Source: Sporolactobacillus vineae DSM 21990 = SL153 (GTDB taxonomy: Bacteria; Bacillota; Bacilli; Bacillales; Sporolactobacillaceae). From it: a DNA stretch of 64,000 nt. The stretch's first letter is position 1, and each line of letters begins with the position of its first letter. The stretch covers positions 61,358-125,357 of the forward strand of contig NZ_KB899047.1 of assembly GCF_000377985.1 (NCBI RefSeq), given 5' to 3'. The notes below the pieces were generated by a model, which made no database searches, was not told where the DNA came from, and saw only the letters and a list, made by a program, of their open reading frames with translations. Shown here piece by piece: positions 9,186-18,289 of this stretch. The position numbers and the translations under genes were made by a program.

Positions 9186-10634
9186 TCAGCGCTGGTTCAC
9201 ACTGTTCTTGACGATGCCGAACTGATCGATGACGTAGGGTGCAGTGCCTTTGATCCGGTCAACTTCATAGACAACAACCGTGAGCTTGTTGTTATCGATC
9301 GTCACACCGGCAAAATTCTGAATCGCGCCGCGGACCGGTCTTGTCGGATCAGACGGATCGAGTCCATACTTCAGCGCATGGTTCTCTTCCGCACGATCGA
9401 ACATATTAAAGAAGGAATCACCAAGCAGCGGCGAGGTATTTCTCTTGTACGTTTTCGGTCCGGCTGTGGCCGGGATCACATAGACAGCGCCGTCCGGGTT
9501 TACGGAATAATCGATCGCCTGTCCATTCAGCCATTCGGTGATTTTTGTCGGCTGTGTGGCCTGATTCTGGCCGTTGATCGGTTTTGAGCGTGCATAGATA
9601 TGATCGTGGCCCTGGATGACCAGATCAACGCCAAGTTTGCCGATCAGCGGAGCAATCTGATTGCGGACGCCGTTTGTATCGATGATATCGGAGTCAGTGG
9701 CATGATTTGAGGTTGTATAAGGTCCTTTGTGGATCAGAACGACGGTCCATTTTGCCCCGGCTTTTTTTGCTTTCTTGATATCTGAAGTCATCCAGTTTAC
9801 CTGAGCCGGAGTGAAATCACGGTACTGACTGGAGTCTTCATTCGTATTCAAGACCACAAAGTGTGTGTTGCTGTAAGTGAAAGAATAGTACGCCCCTGTC
9901 GTATTGGTATCCGAAGCAGCGGGTTTCAGATTGAAGTGGTCGATAAACGCATTATTCTTGCGCTCATGATTACCGGCAGCCGGTACGACCGTTGTATTTC
10001 CCCAGACCTTCTGACTGTTATTGATCAGCCAGTCCCACTCGGGTTCAACCGTTCCGTCGTCAACAAAGTCCCCGGTTACCGTCATGAACGAATAATTTTT
10101 CACCGTAGCTGCAGCCTGATTAAAGGTATCGGCGGCAAGTTCTCCTTCACTTTCACTTTTTGCCTGAGGGTCGGTCAGTTCGAGAAAGGTGAAGGCAGTG
10201 TTCTTTTTTGGCGCTGTTTTAATGATGCCTGTTTTACTCCAGATACCGGCTTTGGCATCACCCACACGGTAATAATATTCTGTGTTCGGTCTCAGGCCCT
10301 TTGCTTCAGCCTTGTGAACCTGCTCGGCAGAGCTGTTCGATGAAACATAGCTTGTCCCTTTAAAACGCAGTGCTTTGTCAAAGCGGGGCTGGCTTTTCCC
10401 TGCCTTTTTCACCAGTTGAAGATCACTGCGGACGGACTGCAGGCTCGTGTACCAGGTGAACCCCTTTGTCGTCCGGGAATCTCCCGTAAAGGTAGGAACC
10501 ACTTTCGTTACAGCGATTCCCGGCTGGTTTGTTTCTGCCTTGGCTCCGATCCCTGGTGAGATGATGCCGATCCCAAATGTCAGCATGCCGGCAATGAAGA
10601 GTGCACCCAACTGTTTCGCGTGCCAGAATTTCAA
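9186..10634 (-). CDS. Secreted calcineurin-like (purple acid phosphatase-type) metallophosphoesterase
   Basis: A 482-residue exported enzyme. The N-terminus has a signal peptide (LGALFIAGMLTFGIGI, cleavage probably after GAKA near residue 33). A fibronectin-like N-terminal domain follows (TEYYYRVGD), then a binuclear metallophosphoesterase domain with VTGDFVDDG, AAGNHERKN, VLIHKGPY and QGHDHIYAR. That is the GD, GNHE and GHDH ligand series. The start is TTG 10634 with AAGGGAGTG upstream. The substrate is probably an extracellular phosphomonoester or diester, but the sequence does not fix it. I saw no Pho-box array upstream. Confidence 0.87.
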   Translation of the reverse strand: MKFWHAKQLGALFIAGMLTFGIGIISPGIGAKAETNQPGIAVTKVVPTFTGDSRTTKGFTWYTSLQSVRSDLQLVKKAGKSQPRFDKALRFKGTSYVSSNSSAEQVHKAEAKGLRPNTEYYYRVGDAKAGIWSKTGIIKTAPKKNTAFTFLELTDPQAKSESEGELAADTFNQAAATVKNYSFMTVTGDFVDDGTVEPEWDWLINNSQKVWGNTTVVPAAGNHERKNNAFIDHFNLKPAASDTNTTGAYYSFTYSNTHFVVLNTNEDSSQYRDFTPAQVNWMTSDIKKAKKAGAKWTVVLIHKGPYTTSNHATDSDIIDTNGVRNQIAPLIGKLGVDLVIQGHDHIYARSKPINGQNQATQPTKITEWLNGQAIDYSVNPDGAVYVIPATAGPKTYKRNTSPLLGDSFFNMFDRAEENHALKYGLDPSDPTRPVRGAIQNFAGVTIDNNKLTVVVYEVDRIKGTAPYVIDQFGIVKNSVNQR

Positions 10635-10956
10635 AATTTTTCACTCCCTTTGAGATTGAAATGCCCTTCACAGAAAATTTTAACGAACATACATCAATGT
10701 GATGAAAAGGGGCTGTTACTTTTCGGTAAATGTACGGACTTTTCTCATGGGCGAAAAGATTAAAAAGAAAAGGTCACTGCGACGGTTGATCCACATAGTG
10801 TTAAGGACAGCGAGACAATTCTGCATCACTGTTTTCCGAAATAGTGAAGCAAACGAACGTGTACTTAAGACTTTTTAATGAACAATTAATGGATAAATAA
10901 TGGTAAATATTACTATAAATGTGGCATGAACGTGTCGCTGACAAATAAGTGCGGGT
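10635..10956. other. Intergenic region without a recognised gene
   Basis: The part next to 10634 should hold the promoter of the phosphoesterase, but I found no good hexamer pair. The rest is AT-rich with a short inverted repeat (GGTAAATATTACTA, 10911-10924). No open frame with a ribosome site was seen. Confidence 0.4.
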
Positions 10957-10986
10957 AAAAAAATGCCGCGGATGAACATCCGCGGC
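10957..10986 (-). terminator. Terminator of the M16C protease gene
   Basis: On the minus strand the GCCGCGGATG / CATCCGCGGC stem is followed by ATTTTTTT. It lies 16 nt past the stop codon. Confidence 0.9.
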
Positions 10987-11002
10987 GCTTCATTTTTAAC
11001 TT

Positions 11003-13930
11003 TTAGCCGAACGTATCCACACAATCTCCGAACAATTCTTTGTCTTCCTTGATTTTTGATTCGCCGCCGAAGACGCAGATGTGATTCTCATCGGTGACTT
11101 TCTGCAACAGTCCGGAGAACTTCTGGATGTCTTCAGGTGTTGTCGCAAGCACTTCCTCACGGATCCGCTGAATATCTTGTTCCGATACATGGGCGAAGTA
11201 GCGCTCGTCGGACAATTCGCCGATACCGCTTGGTGTCAGCGGAGCGTCCAGGCTGGAGATCGTGCCGATGATATATTTGGTCATCGTGAACGGATCCGCT
11301 TTGAAAGACGCGGCAAACTTGGCTGATTCATCATAAATTTTCAAGGTTTCGCGCAGATTCGGATCGCGATAGGACCAGAAAATGAAATTGCCGGAGGATT
11401 CGGCTGAGATCCCGCAGCCATAGGCACCGCCAAGCACGCGGACACGGTTCCACAGATAATCCAGCGTCAGCGCCTGTTTCAGCACGAGCATCTGGCCGGT
11501 ATAGTCAAAGCCGAGCTGTCTGAAATTGGCACCCTTCGCAGCATACTGCACTTTGCTTGAGGTCATCAGGCCTTCGTTACGGGCCGGAATCAGATCAATC
11601 GAAACGGATGATGTCCGGCTATCCGGAATGGCTTTCAAATCCAGTTGGTCAAACTGTCCTTTAAACTGTTCAAAGATCTCATGATTTCCGGTCAGTCCGA
11701 TGATCAGGCGATCTTTGCTGAACAGGGAACCGGTCAGTTGCTTCAATTCACTGGCCAGCTGATCGTACTTCTGATCGAAACCGGCATCCAGATCGCGGAT
11801 GAACTGATAGAAAGCCAGTCCCCTGAGCCGTTCCTTGTATGCTGCCGATTTTGAAAAATAAGCACCGACACGCCGCAGTGCAACGGCATTGCCGCTCTGG
11901 TTGAAGGCAATCTCCAGGCGCGATTTGATTTCTTTGACCAAGTCATGAATCCGCTTTTTGTTGTCGAACCGGCTGCGGCCGAGAATATCATGGATCAGAC
12001 GGATGCCCTCCGGCAGTTTGTCCTGCAGGATCTTGGCTTTGACGGTAAACTTCGTCGCGAGCTGACTGTCGTCGGTTTTATCCGAAATGACATTGGTTTC
12101 AAAATGAACGTCGCCGGTCTGAATGTTGAGTTCATTGACCAGTGCTTCGTAGTCGTAAGTTTCCGTGTCGATTTTCCCGAGCAATTCCTTGAGCAGTGCA
12201 AGCAGCGGAATTTGATCCTGAGGCACTGCAGCAGTGTCGAAATACAGGCCGAGATAGGCAATCTTATTTGTCGGCAAGTCGTGAAAGAGGGTTTTGACCC
12301 CATCGATTTCGGTTTCAGATAGCGGCAGTGCTTCAGTTTTCTTGTCAATGTCGTCGAGCGACAGCAGCGGAATTTTACGCAGATCTTCCGGACGGTCTTC
12401 TGACGACTGGCGCTGCTGCAGCTTCTTCGTGTTGGCCGCGAGCTGATTCAGTGCGGACGGATCAAGACGCTTTTTAAATTCGGCAAGTTTCCGGTTTAAT
12501 GCCTCGGCTTCTTCACCCGCCATAGTCCGGGAGGGCTTGACGACGACCAGCGATTCATGGTTGCTGTTCAGCAGGTATTTTTCAATCAGCGATTCAAAAT
12601 AACGGCCGGACAATGCCTGTTTGATCTTCGCCAGTGTTTTTTCAAAACGCATGTGGGTGAGCGGATCTCCGTCATAAAGCCAGCTGTCCATGATCGTGAT
12701 GCTGTAGATCAGCCCTTTCGGCATCGAACCGTAATCCGCTTCACGCAACTGAAACTCTTTGACGTTGATAGCTGCTTCGATCAGCTTTTTGCTGATCCCG
12801 TTCTGAACAAGACCGCTCAGCGTATCACGAACAACCTTTTTGAAAGCATCTTTCTGATCTTCATTGGCATTTTTTACATTCACAGAGAAATAAGGCTGGC
12901 GGATGCTGTTGTCGTAGGAGCCGAAGACATCACGGCCGATTCCGGCATCGAGAATGGCTTTTTTCAAAGGGGCAGCAGGACTGTCCAGAAGCAGATAGTC
13001 GAGCATGTCGAAGGCCAAATACGTCTCCGGATCGGTTGATTCTGAAACGGCGAAATTCAGACTCAGATAGGTCTTATCCTTCTCGTCTTCGCCCGGGAGA
13101 ATCGGGTAAGAACGGACCGCTTCCGTTTTTCCGGTCGGTTTCTGCTCGGCGATCGATGAATCCACGTCAATCTTGTCAAACTGGCTTAAATACTGTTTGT
13201 CCAGATAATCCAGTTTCTGATCGATATCCAGTTTTCCATACAGGTAAATATAGCTGTTTGCCGGGCTGTAATATTTATGGTGGGAATCAATAAAATGCTT
13301 GTAGGTCAGCTCCGGGATATACTCCGGATCGCCGCCGGACTCGAATCCGTATGACGTATCCGGAAACAGCGAACTCTGGTTGGCACGCATCAGTAAACCT
13401 TCCGGCGACGAGAAGACCCCCTTCATTTCGTTGTAAACAACGCCCTTCAGATGGATCGGTTCTTTGGCATCATTCAGTTCATAGTGCCAGCCTTCCTGCT
13501 GAAGGATTTCCTTGTATTTGTAAATGTTCGGATGGAAGACCGCATCGAGATAAACATCGATCAAGTTCTGAAAATCCTTGTCATTTTTGCTCGCCAGCGG
13601 ATACATCGTCTTGTCGCTGAATGTGAACGCATTCAGAAAGGTACTTAAAGAACCTTTCAGTAATTCGACGAAGGGTTCTTTCACCGGGTATTTATCAGAG
13701 CCGCAGAGAACCGAATGCTCAAGAATATGAAAAACGCCGGTATTGTCTTCCGGCGGAGTCCGGAAACTGATGGTGAAAACCTTGTTTTCGTCTTCATTCC
13801 GGAGATAGAGCAGCCGGGCACCGCTTTTGACATGCCTGAAAAGAAAGGCTTCCGAGCCGATATCCGGGACTTGTTCTTTATGTAAAAACTGGAATCCGTG
13901 ATAGACTTCATTCTGCTGATACTGGGTCAT
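11003..13930 (-). CDS. M16C zinc metalloprotease (insulinase family, presequence-protease type)
   Basis: A large 975-residue peptidase with the inverted zinc motif HILEH near residues 68-72, followed by SVLCGSDKYPVKEPF, and two M16 half-modules joined by the M16C-associated domain. Relatives are mitochondrial presequence protease and bacterial Hyp-type oligopeptidases, which degrade peptides inside a closed chamber. No signal peptide is visible, so it is probably cytoplasmic. ATG 13930 is chosen over the open frame start at 13960 because AGGAGGCGG precedes it on the minus strand. It is a single-gene transcript ended by the hairpin at 10957-10986. Confidence 0.92.
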   Translation of the reverse strand: MTQYQQNEVYHGFQFLHKEQVPDIGSEAFLFRHVKSGARLLYLRNEDENKVFTISFRTPPEDNTGVFHILEHSVLCGSDKYPVKEPFVELLKGSLSTFLNAFTFSDKTMYPLASKNDKDFQNLIDVYLDAVFHPNIYKYKEILQQEGWHYELNDAKEPIHLKGVVYNEMKGVFSSPEGLLMRANQSSLFPDTSYGFESGGDPEYIPELTYKHFIDSHHKYYSPANSYIYLYGKLDIDQKLDYLDKQYLSQFDKIDVDSSIAEQKPTGKTEAVRSYPILPGEDEKDKTYLSLNFAVSESTDPETYLAFDMLDYLLLDSPAAPLKKAILDAGIGRDVFGSYDNSIRQPYFSVNVKNANEDQKDAFKKVVRDTLSGLVQNGISKKLIEAAINVKEFQLREADYGSMPKGLIYSITIMDSWLYDGDPLTHMRFEKTLAKIKQALSGRYFESLIEKYLLNSNHESLVVVKPSRTMAGEEAEALNRKLAEFKKRLDPSALNQLAANTKKLQQRQSSEDRPEDLRKIPLLSLDDIDKKTEALPLSETEIDGVKTLFHDLPTNKIAYLGLYFDTAAVPQDQIPLLALLKELLGKIDTETYDYEALVNELNIQTGDVHFETNVISDKTDDSQLATKFTVKAKILQDKLPEGIRLIHDILGRSRFDNKKRIHDLVKEIKSRLEIAFNQSGNAVALRRVGAYFSKSAAYKERLRGLAFYQFIRDLDAGFDQKYDQLASELKQLTGSLFSKDRLIIGLTGNHEIFEQFKGQFDQLDLKAIPDSRTSSVSIDLIPARNEGLMTSSKVQYAAKGANFRQLGFDYTGQMLVLKQALTLDYLWNRVRVLGGAYGCGISAESSGNFIFWSYRDPNLRETLKIYDESAKFAASFKADPFTMTKYIIGTISSLDAPLTPSGIGELSDERYFAHVSEQDIQRIREEVLATTPEDIQKFSGLLQKVTDENHICVFGGESKIKEDKELFGDCVDTFG

Positions 13931-14060
13931 AAGTCCGCCTCCTGTAAAAATGTCGTACACGTAATGACTGTTGCAATGGCTGTTTTCCCAGTTTATTATA
14001 CAACACCTGTTAAAGAATTATGAATCGGTACGGTATCAGGCGTTAAACCCCAAAAAGAGA

Positions 14061-14100
14061 TAAAACCTCCGTCGCCTTTGGTGGCTTTTTGGAGGTTTTA
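14061..14100 (-). terminator. Terminator of the Ldh-family dehydrogenase
   Basis: Perfect 10-bp arms (TAAAACCTCC / GGAGGTTTTA) lie 16 nt downstream of the minus-strand stop, with a T-rich tail. The inner segment can form a second small hairpin. Confidence 0.8.
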
Positions 14101-14115
14101 CCGTTCGTTCAATGA

Positions 14116-15198
14116 TTACAGTGCTTCCGGCACAGTGACGTTCAATTCCTGACCAATTCGTTTCAGATCCGCAGCCGTCTTGTCGTCCACGGCAACCCCG
14201 TTCTTGCTGTTCTCGGCATAACGCTTGTATTCACGGTCACCCGGAATCTTGATCTCGGTATTCGGCAGGTGTTCCAGGTTCCGGATCCGATCAAACATGC
14301 TCGTGACGTGCTCTCTCAGTGTATCCAGATCACCAAAGAACGACGGATCAATCGTCATCAGAAATTGACTGAAGTCATGCTTGCCGACGCTTGTATCGGC
14401 AGAAATAGACCCTTGCGCCAGGATACCTGTCAGTAATTCGACAACCAGCGAATTTCCTAATCCCTTGTAATTTGAATTATTTTCTTCAACGCCGCCAAGG
14501 GTCAGGACGCCGCCGCCCTTTTGATGGGGTGTGAAGGCTGCTGTCGCAAGAATATCTTCAGCTTTTCTGGCGCTCTTCACAATTTTGCGGTCTTTATCAA
14601 CAGCCCATTCACCGGGAATATCCTGATTGTTTTTGTCCAGAACCTGAATTTTACCGCTGGATACGACGGACGTTGCCCCGTCAAACACAAACGGATGGGG
14701 TTCTGCCGGGAAAGTGAAAGCAAACGCGTTTGACCCCAAAAAGGCTTGCGTCGCATTGGTTGGCACGACCAGCGGGCGGGTATTCGTGTTGGCAATGCCG
14801 ATCAGCCCTTCCTTAACAGCCATTCGTGCCCAGTATCCGGCGGTTCCAAAATGGTTTGAATTTCGAATGACGGCGATGGAAACAACCGACTTCTTCGCTT
14901 TCTCAATCAATTGATGCATGGCAAGTGCACAGGCGACCTGGCCCATGTTCTTGTTGGCATCGATCAGTAAACTTGTCGGCGTTTCTTTCAAAATCTTGAC
15001 TTCATTTTTCGGTTCAATGGTGTGTTCTTTGACCATGTTCAAATACCATGCCAATCGCTGAATACCGTGAGATGAAATGCCGCGCAAGTCAGCATCCACC
15101 AGTGTATCGGCGAGCAGGTCACTGTTTTCTTTTGAAAAGCCGGTTGCAGCAAATACCTTCTGTAAATATGTACGTTCAGATTCTGCACTAATTCTCAT
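14116..15198 (-). CDS. Ldh-family (malate/L-lactate/ureidoglycolate-type) NAD(P)-dependent dehydrogenase
   Basis: A 360-residue oxidoreductase of the type II malate/lactate dehydrogenase superfamily, unrelated to classical LDH. Family marks are the catalytic-histidine motif SSHGIQRL near residue 40, NSNHFGTAGYWAR near 113 and IGIANTNTRPLVVP. Members oxidise small 2-hydroxyacids; the precise substrate cannot be read from sequence. ATG 15198 has AGAGGACC upstream. The promoter on the minus strand is clear and a cre-like sequence lies farther upstream, which would suit carbon control. Confidence 0.88.
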   Translation of the reverse strand: MRISAESERTYLQKVFAATGFSKENSDLLADTLVDADLRGISSHGIQRLAWYLNMVKEHTIEPKNEVKILKETPTSLLIDANKNMGQVACALAMHQLIEKAKKSVVSIAVIRNSNHFGTAGYWARMAVKEGLIGIANTNTRPLVVPTNATQAFLGSNAFAFTFPAEPHPFVFDGATSVVSSGKIQVLDKNNQDIPGEWAVDKDRKIVKSARKAEDILATAAFTPHQKGGGVLTLGGVEENNSNYKGLGNSLVVELLTGILAQGSISADTSVGKHDFSQFLMTIDPSFFGDLDTLREHVTSMFDRIRNLEHLPNTEIKIPGDREYKRYAENSKNGVAVDDKTAADLKRIGQELNVTVPEAL

Positions 15199-15284
15199 GA
15201 TGGTCCTCTTTCCTATCCTGTAATTGATTTCCCGTAATCCGAATTTTGACGATTAAATAGGCCCTTATTTAATCACTATACTCT

Positions 15285-15313
15285 TGTATATTTAATCTGA
15301 ACAAAAAATTCAA
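15285..15313 (-). promoter_or_regulatory. Promoter of the Ldh-family gene, with a cre-like site upstream
   Basis: On the minus strand, TTGAAT (15313-15308), a 17-nt spacer and TATACA (15290-15285). A degenerate cre-like sequence, TGTAACCGTTTCAA on the minus strand (15347-15334, about 12 of 14 positions), lies upstream of the -35 box. CcpA control is only a suggestion. Confidence 0.6.
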
Positions 15314-15369
15314 TATTTTCACTAACATAAGTATTGAAACGGTTACACGGAAGTGAAGCATGCCGTCCG

Positions 15370-16335
15370 TTATGATCCGATCCTTTTCCGGACGAGGTCT
15401 TCCAGACAGTTGAGAAACAGCGGATGGTCGTTCACCGCCGGCAGGTAATGGTAATGGCTGCCGCCTGCCTGATGAAAAACAGCCGCATTCTCCTTCTGGA
15501 GTTCTTCCAGCGTTTCAATACAGTCTGAAGTAAAGGAAGGAGCTGCAATCAGGATGTTTCTCACACCGTCGGCGGGTAATTTCCTGAGTACTGAGCTTGT
15601 GGCCGGTTCCAGCCACGGCTCATTGCCGAATTTCGACTGAAAGCTCTCAATAATTTTCAGGTCCGGAAACTTTGCTCTCAGGGCATTGGTGGTTTTCCGG
15701 CAACGTTCCGGATAATCGTCACCGCTTTCTGCGTAGCGGACGGGTATGCCGTGATACGAGAGAACCAGAGCGTCGGGAGCGTCGTTTTCAACCAGATAAG
15801 GCCGGATTCGGTCGGCAATGGCATCTATGTAATCGGCATGATCGGGATAATCACGGATAAACAGGAATTCAGGCAGATCACGCCATTTGGCAACCGTCCG
15901 GATGGTCCGGTCCCAGATTGCAGCGGTCGTGGTTGAGGAGTATTGGGGAAACAGCGGCAGAAGAACGAGCCGGCGCATACCCCAGCGGTGCAGTTCTTCA
16001 AGTTTGTCCGGAAGTGAAGGATTTCCGTAATTCATTGCCAGTTCCACCCGGATATGATCCGGAGCCAGACGCTTTTCCAGTGCATCCCGCTGCTTGCGGC
16101 TCCAGTAGAGCAGCGGCGATCCGTTCTTCGACCAGATGGACTGGTAAAGCCTGGCGGATTTGCCGGGCCGGACGCGCAGGACAATTCCGTGCAGAATCGG
16201 CAGCCATTTCCAGCGGGGCAAGTCAATGACCCGCGGGTCGCTGAGAAACTCTCCGAGATAGCGGCGCACCGAAGCGGTGTCCGGGGCGTCGGGCGTACCC
16301 AGGTTGACAAGCAGTACAGCAGTTTTTGCAGTCAT
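15370..16335 (-). CDS. hemH: Ferrochelatase
   Basis: Inserts ferrous iron into a porphyrin. The 321-residue sequence has LLVNLGTPDAP at the N-terminus, LSYHGIP with the catalytic histidine near residue 192, SFQSKFGNEPWL and the C-terminal signature SFTSDCIETLEEL. The overall wording of these motifs is closer to the proteobacterial, protoporphyrin-using HemH than to B. subtilis-type coproporphyrin ferrochelatase. That comparison is from memory and not from an alignment. No other heme gene is nearby. The ribosome site is weak (GAGATGAGATGA). The promoter region is shared with the divergent MFS leader. Confidence 0.92.
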   Translation of the reverse strand: MTAKTAVLLVNLGTPDAPDTASVRRYLGEFLSDPRVIDLPRWKWLPILHGIVLRVRPGKSARLYQSIWSKNGSPLLYWSRKQRDALEKRLAPDHIRVELAMNYGNPSLPDKLEELHRWGMRRLVLLPLFPQYSSTTTAAIWDRTIRTVAKWRDLPEFLFIRDYPDHADYIDAIADRIRPYLVENDAPDALVLSYHGIPVRYAESGDDYPERCRKTTNALRAKFPDLKIIESFQSKFGNEPWLEPATSSVLRKLPADGVRNILIAAPSFTSDCIETLEELQKENAAVFHQAGGSHYHYLPAVNDHPLFLNCLEDLVRKRIGS

Positions 16336-16434
16336 CTTATCATCTCATCTCAAGTTTGCTGTTCTTTCATTCTATCAAAGCAGAATACATTGGGGACAAG
16401 AACAGAAAAACTTTTTAAAGGATCTTCAGGAGGC

Positions 16435-16443
16435 TGGTATACT
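16435..16443 (+). promoter_or_regulatory. Extended -10 promoter of the MFS exporter leader
   Basis: TGGTATACT forms an extended -10. The -35 area (TTAAAG at 16415-16420, 17-nt spacer) is weak. Transcription from here would give a leader of about 145 nt containing a small ORF and a hairpin. Confidence 0.55.
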
Positions 16444-16471
16444 GAAACCATCAAACAAGGGGGATTCGCTC

Positions 16472-16528
16472 ATGCAAAAATCAAAACTGTTCTGCCTTAA
16501 TCGGAAAACAGGGGAGGCAGTTTGCTGA
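16472..16528 (+). CDS. Possible 18-residue leader peptide
   Basis: ATG 16472 opens MQKSKLFCLNRKTGEAVC and stops at TGA 16526. An AAGGGGGAT ribosome site at 16457-16465 is well placed, so translation is plausible. The ORF overlaps the left arm of the hairpin at 16504-16552, the geometry of attenuation leaders that sense ribosome stalling. No similarity is recognised and a chance ORF is possible. Confidence 0.45.
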   Translation: MQKSKLFCLNRKTGEAVC

Positions 16529-16552
16529 AGCTCCATACTTTCTCCTGTTTTC
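16504..16552 (+). promoter_or_regulatory. Leader hairpin upstream of the MFS exporter
   Basis: GAAAACAGGGGAG (16504-16516) can pair with CTCCTGTTTTC (16542-16552). A smaller alternative stem, GGAG with CTCC (16513-16516 / 16531-16534), competes with it. The following sequence is T-rich (TTGCCTTTATTT) but not a clean U-run. An attenuator is suggested but not shown. Confidence 0.4.
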
Positions 16553-16595
16553 TTGCCTTTATTTAAAAAATATCAGAAAAGCAGGAGAATGAACC

Positions 16596-17810
16596 ATGAA
16601 ACAAACACTTGCATCAGGCAATATCCGGCTGCTGTTCTGGCTGGGAATATTCGGAACACTGAACTTTCTCCAGCCTGTGATGACTCTTTTCTATCTGAAG
16701 AACGGACTGACGGAGCGGGATATCTTTATTATTCTGTTCTGCTGGAGCTTTGCGGTCCTGATTGGCGAAATCCCGACCGGTGTTTATGCCGATCGTTTCG
16801 GGCCGAAGGTTTCGTTTCTGACCGGCTGCCTCGTCAGACTCGCCAGTATTTTTCTTCTATTATTTGCAACGGAACCGTGGCTGTTTTATGTCTCCAGCCT
16901 GATTAACGGTCTTTCCGTTACCTTTTATTCCGGTGCGGATGAGGCGTTCATCTATGAATCTCTAAAGGAGAGCGGCGAGACAGGCAAAATGGATCAGGCG
17001 ATGGGGCGGATCCAGTCGGGCGACTTCATTGCGACGCTCATTTCGGTGCTGTTCGGGGCATTTCTCGCAAAAGATCTGAGCCATGATCAGTTTACGATGC
17101 TGATTCTGCTGACCATCAGCTTTCAGATCATCGAATTCGGGCTCACATTTTTTCTAAGGAATCCCAAAGCGGTAACGCAAAAGAAACAAGTCCGGGCATT
17201 TCAACAGATTAAGTCGGGGATCGGTGTCATTCGCCGCGCCCCCCGGCTGCTTGTCATGTTTCTCAATGTCACACTGGTCTTTATACCGGCTGGCGCCGTT
17301 TTTAAAAATTTTGATCAGCCTTATCTTGTAACCGCCGGGGTGCCGGTCGCCTGGATCGGCGTGCTCTATGCGCTGGCAGCTGTTTTCGGCTTTTTTGCCG
17401 CCAATTCGATAGGCCGGCTGACGCATTGTTGTTCACGGATCGTCCTGATGTATACGACCGGATTCCTGTCTGCGGCAGGTCTGGTGCTGGCGGCAATCTG
17501 CCGATCCGGAATCTGGACAGCCATCGGCATCTTCTTTTTACTGAAAATTGTCCAGGTTATTCGCTATCCGATCTATTCGCAGATCAGTAATGACTATATC
17601 CCGTCGGGAGTGAGGGCGACGACCATTTCGCTGCTGTCCATTGTGGATTCCTGTTGTGATCTGGCTGTGTTCTTACTGTTGATGCCGATTACTTCTGAAA
17701 ACTCGCTGAGCAGTGTGTTCCTTGGCTGTGCCGTCATCGTTCTTGCCGGGACATTGCTTCCGATCCGGCCAATAAACAGCGATCCGGCCGGTACCCGTCC
17801 TTCAGATTGA
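16596..17810 (+). CDS. MFS transporter, probable exporter
   Basis: A 404-residue major facilitator protein with about 12 membrane segments. The loop between helices 2 and 3 reads GEIPTGVYADRFGPK, the MFS signature, and the fourth helix region has SGADEAFIYESLKE, seen in exporters of unknown drugs among Firmicutes. The start has GCAGGAG at 16581-16587. It is preceded by a leader with a small ORF and hairpin, which would fit substrate-induced expression. Substrate unknown. Confidence 0.85.
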   Translation: MKQTLASGNIRLLFWLGIFGTLNFLQPVMTLFYLKNGLTERDIFIILFCWSFAVLIGEIPTGVYADRFGPKVSFLTGCLVRLASIFLLLFATEPWLFYVSSLINGLSVTFYSGADEAFIYESLKESGETGKMDQAMGRIQSGDFIATLISVLFGAFLAKDLSHDQFTMLILLTISFQIIEFGLTFFLRNPKAVTQKKQVRAFQQIKSGIGVIRRAPRLLVMFLNVTLVFIPAGAVFKNFDQPYLVTAGVPVAWIGVLYALAAVFGFFAANSIGRLTHCCSRIVLMYTTGFLSAAGLVLAAICRSGIWTAIGIFFLLKIVQVIRYPIYSQISNDYIPSGVRATTISLLSIVDSCCDLAVFLLLMPITSENSLSSVFLGCAVIVLAGTLLPIRPINSDPAGTRPSD

Positions 17811-17826
17811 AAATGGTATGCAGAGC

Positions 17827-17846
17827 TTAATCAAACGATTGATTAA
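17827..17846. repeat. Inverted repeat and hairpin between MFS gene and yodB-like gene
   Basis: TTAATCAA and TTGATTAA are perfect 8-bp arms around ACGA. A GTCCG / CGGAC hairpin follows at 17853-17873. Neither has a U-run, so an operator or weak terminator is possible. Two direct repeats of AGTAGGT (17896-17902 and 17914-17920) lie just before a TACAAT -10 (17921-17926) and may be a repressor site of the next gene. Confidence 0.4.
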
Positions 17847-17950
17847 ACGCCTGTCCGCAATTGCTGCAGCCGGACATCATCATATCGTTCTGTTTAGTAG
17901 GTATCTTTTCATAAGTAGGTTACAATAAAATAAAGTCAGGGGTGATTAAG

Positions 17951-18289
17951 ATGAAACGAACTTTATCAGTCTGTCCGAAATTTGAGAAGGCATTTCAAAT
18001 CATCGGAAAGAAATGGAACGGACTGATTATTGAGGTGCTTTTAAACGGGGAGTGCCATTTCAGTATGATTGCCGATGCGATTCCGGAACTAAGCGACCGG
18101 ATGCTGGCGGCACGTCTGAGAGAACTCGAAGCGCTCGGCCTTGTCGACCGGCATGTCGATACCGGCTATCCGGTCCAGGTCACCTACCGGCTGACGGAGA
18201 AGGGGCAGGAGATCCAGCCGGTACTTGCCGAAGTGCATCGCTGGGCAGACAAGTGGTTTGTTTCTGCCGCCGAAGCAAAAATAAAATAA
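17951..18289 (+). CDS. yodB: YodB-like HxlR-family redox-sensing repressor
   Basis: A 112-residue winged-helix regulator. The N-terminus has the conserved redox cysteine in SVCPKFEKAF, then IIGKKWNGLIIEVLLNG, DRMLAARLRELEALGLV and a wing reading PVQVTYRLTEKG. This closely matches B. subtilis YodB, which senses quinones, diamide and other electrophiles by thiol chemistry and represses a nitroreductase and an azoreductase. ATG 17951 is chosen because AGGGGTG ends 6 nt earlier; an in-frame GTG lies at 17942. The next gene is a nitroreductase with a palindrome over its promoter, as expected for a YodB target. The symbol is by analogy. Confidence 0.82.
   Translation: MKRTLSVCPKFEKAFQIIGKKWNGLIIEVLLNGECHFSMIADAIPELSDRMLAARLRELEALGLVDRHVDTGYPVQVTYRLTEKGQEIQPVLAEVHRWADKWFVSAAEAKIK

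Noticed and set aside
10635..10960. PhoP box upstream of the secreted phosphoesterase
   Set aside because: No repeated TTAACA-like hexamers with 11-nt periodicity were found near the likely promoter.
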